Shown piece after piece: positions 23,240 through 26,397 of a stretch of 26,397 bases of DNA; within the stretch, counting starts at the first letter, position 1; each line of letters begins with the position of its first letter. This stretch comes from Dysgonamonadaceae bacterium (GTDB lineage: Bacteria; Bacteroidota; Bacteroidia; Bacteroidales; Azobacteroidaceae), in NCBI GenBank assembly GCA_031260235.1, contig JAIRKG010000110.1:1-26397 (forward strand), read 5' to 3'. Under the pieces are notes generated by a model. The model was not told the origin of the DNA, made no database searches, and was given only the letters and a program-made list of their open reading frames with translations. The position numbers were made by a program, and so were the translations under genes.

Positions 23240-23616
23240 TTTTTATTTCGTCGCGAAACTAAGCATTTTCTTTGACTCTGTTACAAAAACATCCCAAATT
23301 TGTGGTAATCAGATATCTTTCGCTTTAATGCTGAAGTATGGTTTTCACTCCGTAGTCATACAAAGCAAAAGAAGTTTATTTCATCAATCCCATTTACAAA
23401 TACAAGTTCAATATGAAAGTGCGGAAACAGTCGAAAATAATCGGCTCGATTCCGTATCTTCGCGATTTTCTTACAACAGGCGTATTTTATTTAATACAAA
23501 AATAAACCGGTAACTTTTCTTTGTATTTTCCGGAGGTGCCGGTATTTCAAAATTATATTTATCTTTGTTCCCGTTGGTTTCACCAAGTTCAAATTCAATT
23601 TCAAAATTATTTAAAC
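23240..23616. other. Intergenic region between the methyltransferase gene and rfbB
   Basis: This divergent gap holds no supported gene. TATCTTTG at 23560-23567 is an exact -7-like element for rfbB but has no TTTG at the right distance. A 29-codon frame near 23412 is likely chance. The gap marks the right edge of the AT-rich restriction-modification insert; I see no direct or inverted repeats at its borders. Confidence 0.4.
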
Positions 23617-24747
23617 ATGAAACATTATTTAATAACCGGAGGCGCCGGTTTTATCGGAGCCAATTACGTAAAATACATCCTGAAAAAACACAGCAACATC
23701 CGGCTGATTATTTTGGACGACCTCACTTATGCCGGTAATTTGGGTACAATCAAAGACGATTTGAAAGACTCAAGGGTAGAATTTGTAAAAGGAAACATCA
23801 TTGATCCGCAAATCGTCAACAGCATTTTTGAAAAGCATTCGATTGATTTCACGGTCAATTTTGCTGCCGAAAGCCATGTAGACCGCAGCATCGAAAACCC
23901 GCAACTGTTCCTGCAAACGAATATTTTAGGCACGCAAAATCTGCTTGACACGGCCAAAAAGTTTTGGACTGCAGGGAAGGATGAGAAAGGATACCCTCTC
24001 TACCGGGAAGGCGTGAAATATCTGCAAGTTTCCACCGACGAGGTTTACGGCAGCCTGGGCGAAATGGGTTATTTTACCGAAAAAACGCCCTTAGACCCGC
24101 GCAGCCCCTACTCCGCATCCAAGGCAAGCGCCGATTTGATTGTTGCCGCTTACTCCGAAACATACAAATTGCCGATCAATATCACGCGCTGTTCAAACAA
24201 CTACGGACCTTACCATTTCCCGGAAAAACTGATTCCGCTGACTATTAAAAATATACTCGAAGGCAAAAAACTCCCTGTTTATGGCGACGGGTTGAATGTC
24301 CGCGACTGGCTGTATGTCGAAGACCACTGCAAAGCCATTGATTTGGCGCTGTTGCACGGGAAAGCAGGGGAAGTTTATAACGTCGGCGGCCACAACGAAA
24401 TGAAAAACATCGACATTGTTAAACTTATCATTGCGGAAATCCGGCGTTTGATGGAGGAAAATCCGGAATATAGAAAGGCGCTGAAACCGTCCGCTCCTTC
24501 GGAAAGTGATTTGAGTTGGATTAATAATGAACTGATTACGTTTGTCAAAGACCGGTTGGGACACGATCAACGCTATGCTATCGACCCCTCAAAAATCACC
24601 GGAGAACTTGGCTGGCATCCCGAAACGAAATTTGCGGACGGGATTGTTAAGACCATTCGCTGGTATCTCGAAAATCAAGACTGGGTCGGGGAAGTTACTT
24701 CCGGCGGCTATCAGAAATATTACGAACAAATGTATGGGGGGCGTTAA
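23617..24747 (+). CDS. rfbB: dTDP-glucose 4,6-dehydratase
   Basis: This extended SDR enzyme converts dTDP-glucose to dTDP-4-keto-6-deoxyglucose. It shows the NAD-binding TGGAGFIGANY (GGAGFIG at 8-14), then NFAAESHVDRSI, the active-site STDEVYGSLG (T140, D141, E142), YSASK (Y165, K169), RCSNNYGPYHFPEKLIPL and the sugar-nucleotide region VYGDGLNVRDWLYVEDHC. It has 376 aa, including a C-terminal extension usual in Bacteroidota. I chose the ATG at 23617 because the motif follows immediately; an upstream TTG frame would add 32 unlike residues. It belongs functionally with rfbC-rfbA but is split from them by about 2.6 kb. Confidence 0.97.
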   Translation: MKHYLITGGAGFIGANYVKYILKKHSNIRLIILDDLTYAGNLGTIKDDLKDSRVEFVKGNIIDPQIVNSIFEKHSIDFTVNFAAESHVDRSIENPQLFLQTNILGTQNLLDTAKKFWTAGKDEKGYPLYREGVKYLQVSTDEVYGSLGEMGYFTEKTPLDPRSPYSASKASADLIVAAYSETYKLPINITRCSNNYGPYHFPEKLIPLTIKNILEGKKLPVYGDGLNVRDWLYVEDHCKAIDLALLHGKAGEVYNVGGHNEMKNIDIVKLIIAEIRRLMEENPEYRKALKPSAPSESDLSWINNELITFVKDRLGHDQRYAIDPSKITGELGWHPETKFADGIVKTIRWYLENQDWVGEVTSGGYQKYYEQMYGGR

Positions 24748-24795
24748 GTACCGTATTTAAATCCGGTGTCATAGCGGTAAGAATTATTCACAGAT

Positions 24796-26379
24796 TTATG
24801 AAAACTCCGAACTAAAATGAAACCGGATGTCCTTAAAATCCTGCTGCGCAATCTGCAATATATAAGCCGAATCGGCAAAGAAAACGTCCCTGCCTTCTTT
24901 ATCAACAGCCATATACTGGTATTTCCGTTTCTTAAAATTGTCCAACGTTTCGGCGGAATCACTTTCAATCCAGCAGGCTTTGTACAGACTCAACGGTTCC
25001 CATTTACATTGAGCGCCATATTCGTGCAGCAAACGGTATTGGATAACTTCAAACTGCAACTGTCCAACCGTTCCGATTATTTTTCGCCCGTTATATTGAT
25101 TAATAAATAATTGTGCCACACCTTCGCCCGTCAATTGATCGATGCCTTTGTTCAACTGCTTGGCTTTCATCGGGTCGGCATTCTCAATGTATTTGAACAT
25201 TTCCGGAGAGAAACTCGGTAAACCTTTGAAATGCAGGATTTCGCCGGCGGTAATCGTATCGCCGATTTTGAAATTCCCCGTATCGGGCAAACCGATAATA
25301 TCGCCGGCATAAGCTTCGTCAACCGTTTCTTTTTTCTGCGCCATAAAAGCGGTCGCCGAAGTGAATTTCATCATTTTATCCAGACGCACATGCCTGTAAA
25401 TAGCGTTCCGTTCGAAACGCCCCGAACAGATTTTCAGGAAAGCGATGCAACTTCGGTGATTAGGATCCATATTGGCATGAATCTTAAAGATAAAACCCGA
25501 AAACGGATCTTCCTCCGGAACAACCCGTTTTTCTTTCGCCTGCACCGAACGCGGAGAGGGTGCGATGCGAATAAAACACTCCAGCAATTCCCGCACCCCA
25601 AAATTATTCAATGCCGAACCGAAAAAAACAGGTGCTAAATCGCCTTCCAAATAAGTTTCCGCATCAAAATCAGGATAAACGCCTTCGACCAAATCCAAAT
25701 CGGCACACAGTTTTTCCGCTTCTTTTTTTTCGATATAATTTTCCAATTCGGGACTGTCAAGGTCGTTAAATTCTATGGATTCTGTAACGGTTTGTTTGCT
25801 TGGCGTATATAAATCCAGTTTCTTTTCGTAAATATTGTAAACCCCTTTGAATTTCCGTCCCATTTCGATAGGCCAGGACAGTGGGCAGACATGGATGTGC
25901 AATTCCCGTTCCAGTTCGTCCAGCAAATCAAAGGGATCGATTCCGTCTCTGTCCATTTTATTGACAAAAATCATGACCGGCGTTTTCCGCATCCGGCAGA
26001 CTTCCATGAGTTTGCGGGTTTGGGTTTCCACGCCTTTGGCAATGTCAATGACGATGATTACGCTATCGACTGCGGTCAGCGTGCGGTAGGTATCTTCGGC
26101 AAAATCCTGGTGTCCGGGTGTATCGAGGATGTTGATTTTGTAGTCTTTATAGTCAAATCCCATGACGGATGTAGCAACGGAGATACCGCGTTGTTTTTCG
26201 ATTTCCATCCAGTCGGAAGTAGCCGTTTTGCGGATTTTGTTGGACTTGACGGCGCCGGCAATGTGGATTGCGCCGCCGAAAAGCAGTAATTTTTCCGTCA
26301 GTGTTGTTTTTCCCGCATCGGGGTGGCTGATGATAGCGAAAGTTCTCCGGCGCTGTAGTTCGTATGTCAGTTCGTTCAT
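24796..26379 (-). CDS. prfC: Peptide chain release factor 3
   Basis: This is a GTPase that recycles release factors RF1/RF2 from the ribosome after termination. The GTP-binding motifs are [15 protein letters not shown] (G1), [12 protein letters not shown] (G2), [14 protein letters not shown] (G3) and FVNKMDRDG (G4). [14 protein letters not shown] is the RF3 signature. The translation-factor domain 2 ([17 protein letters not shown]) and the RF3-specific C-terminal domain ([26 protein letters not shown]) follow. At 527 aa it is complete. It converges on rfbB with a 48-nt gap in which I see no convincing terminator. It is a housekeeping gene. Confidence 0.97.
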   Translation of the reverse strand: MNELTYELQRRRTFAIISHPDAGKTTLTEKLLLFGGAIHIAGAVKSNKIRKTATSDWMEIEKQRGISVATSVMGFDYKDYKINILDTPGHQDFAEDTYRTLTAVDSVIIVIDIAKGVETQTRKLMEVCRMRKTPVMIFVNKMDRDGIDPFDLLDELERELHIHVCPLSWPIEMGRKFKGVYNIYEKKLDLYTPSKQTVTESIEFNDLDSPELENYIEKKEAEKLCADLDLVEGVYPDFDAETYLEGDLAPVFFGSALNNFGVRELLECFIRIAPSPRSVQAKEKRVVPEEDPFSGFIFKIHANMDPNHRSCIAFLKICSGRFERNAIYRHVRLDKMMKFTSATAFMAQKKETVDEAYAGDIIGLPDTGNFKIGDTITAGEILHFKGLPSFSPEMFKYIENADPMKAKQLNKGIDQLTGEGVAQLFINQYNGRKIIGTVGQLQFEVIQYRLLHEYGAQCKWEPLSLYKACWIESDSAETLDNFKKRKYQYMAVDKEGRDVFFADSAYILQIAQQDFKDIRFHFSSEFS

Positions 26380-26397
26380 TGATTCTGTAGATTTGAG

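Noticed and set aside
23118-23513. A 131-codon plus-strand frame upstream of rfbB.
   Set aside because: Its first third is antisense to the methyltransferase gene and the rest has no protein-like pattern or family.
24748-24795. A bidirectional terminator between rfbB and prfC.
   Set aside because: Only 4-bp stems (ACCG..CGGT) can be drawn and there is no T-tract.

Overview
The window looks like chromosome of a Bacteroidota bacterium, most likely order Bacteroidales. Three things point there: promoters of the Bacteroidota type (TTTG, about 20 nt, TAnnTTTG), an OmpP1/FadL outer-membrane protein next to a Ser/Tyr-rich secreted protein, and an SbsA-Ig-type lipoprotein directly before ribF. I cannot name a genus.

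Left part (1-5140) is an accessory island. Six tightly packed plus-strand genes (342-4791) encode a protein with the polyvalent-protein kinase fold, a PD-(D/E)xK nuclease-like protein, a beta-CASP metallo-beta-lactamase-fold hydrolase, two orphan proteins and a calcineurin-like phosphoesterase. Two junctions are ATGA overlaps and the others are short. The block lies between two oppositely oriented copies of a palindrome-rich repeat (about 59-240 and 4968-5085). Its first genes are AT-rich with heavy ATA/AGA codon use. This is the best candidate here for an undescribed system, possibly defence or nucleic-acid/nucleotide processing; that function is inference.

Middle-left (5143-9246) reads on the minus strand: the Ser/Tyr-rich secreted protein, the FadL-like protein, an ECF sigma factor with its own promoter, and a 59-residue conserved-looking protein ending just before a terminator. 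Upstream is a small 2[4Fe-4S] ferredoxin with its own promoter and terminator.

Middle (9376-13583, minus) is a surface-polysaccharide cluster: a GT4 glycosyltransferase, a SAM methyltransferase with a one-base frameshift near its C-terminus, an NDP-sugar epimerase/dehydratase, a DUF1972-type glycosyltransferase, and the leftover C-terminus of another glycosyltransferase. Then come housekeeping genes, also minus: the lipoprotein and ribF, then an oxaloacetate decarboxylase-alpha-like carboxyltransferase lacking the usual biotin lysine, and an AlkD-like protein. A repeat-rich gap (16483-16889) separates the two pairs.

Right part (19483-26379) is a dTDP-sugar locus, rfbC-rfbA and rfbB, on the plus strand. 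An AT-rich restriction-modification pair on the minus strand (D12-class adenine methyltransferase and PD-(D/E)xK endonuclease) sits between rfbA and rfbB; rfbD is absent from the window. A convergent prfC (release factor 3) closes it.
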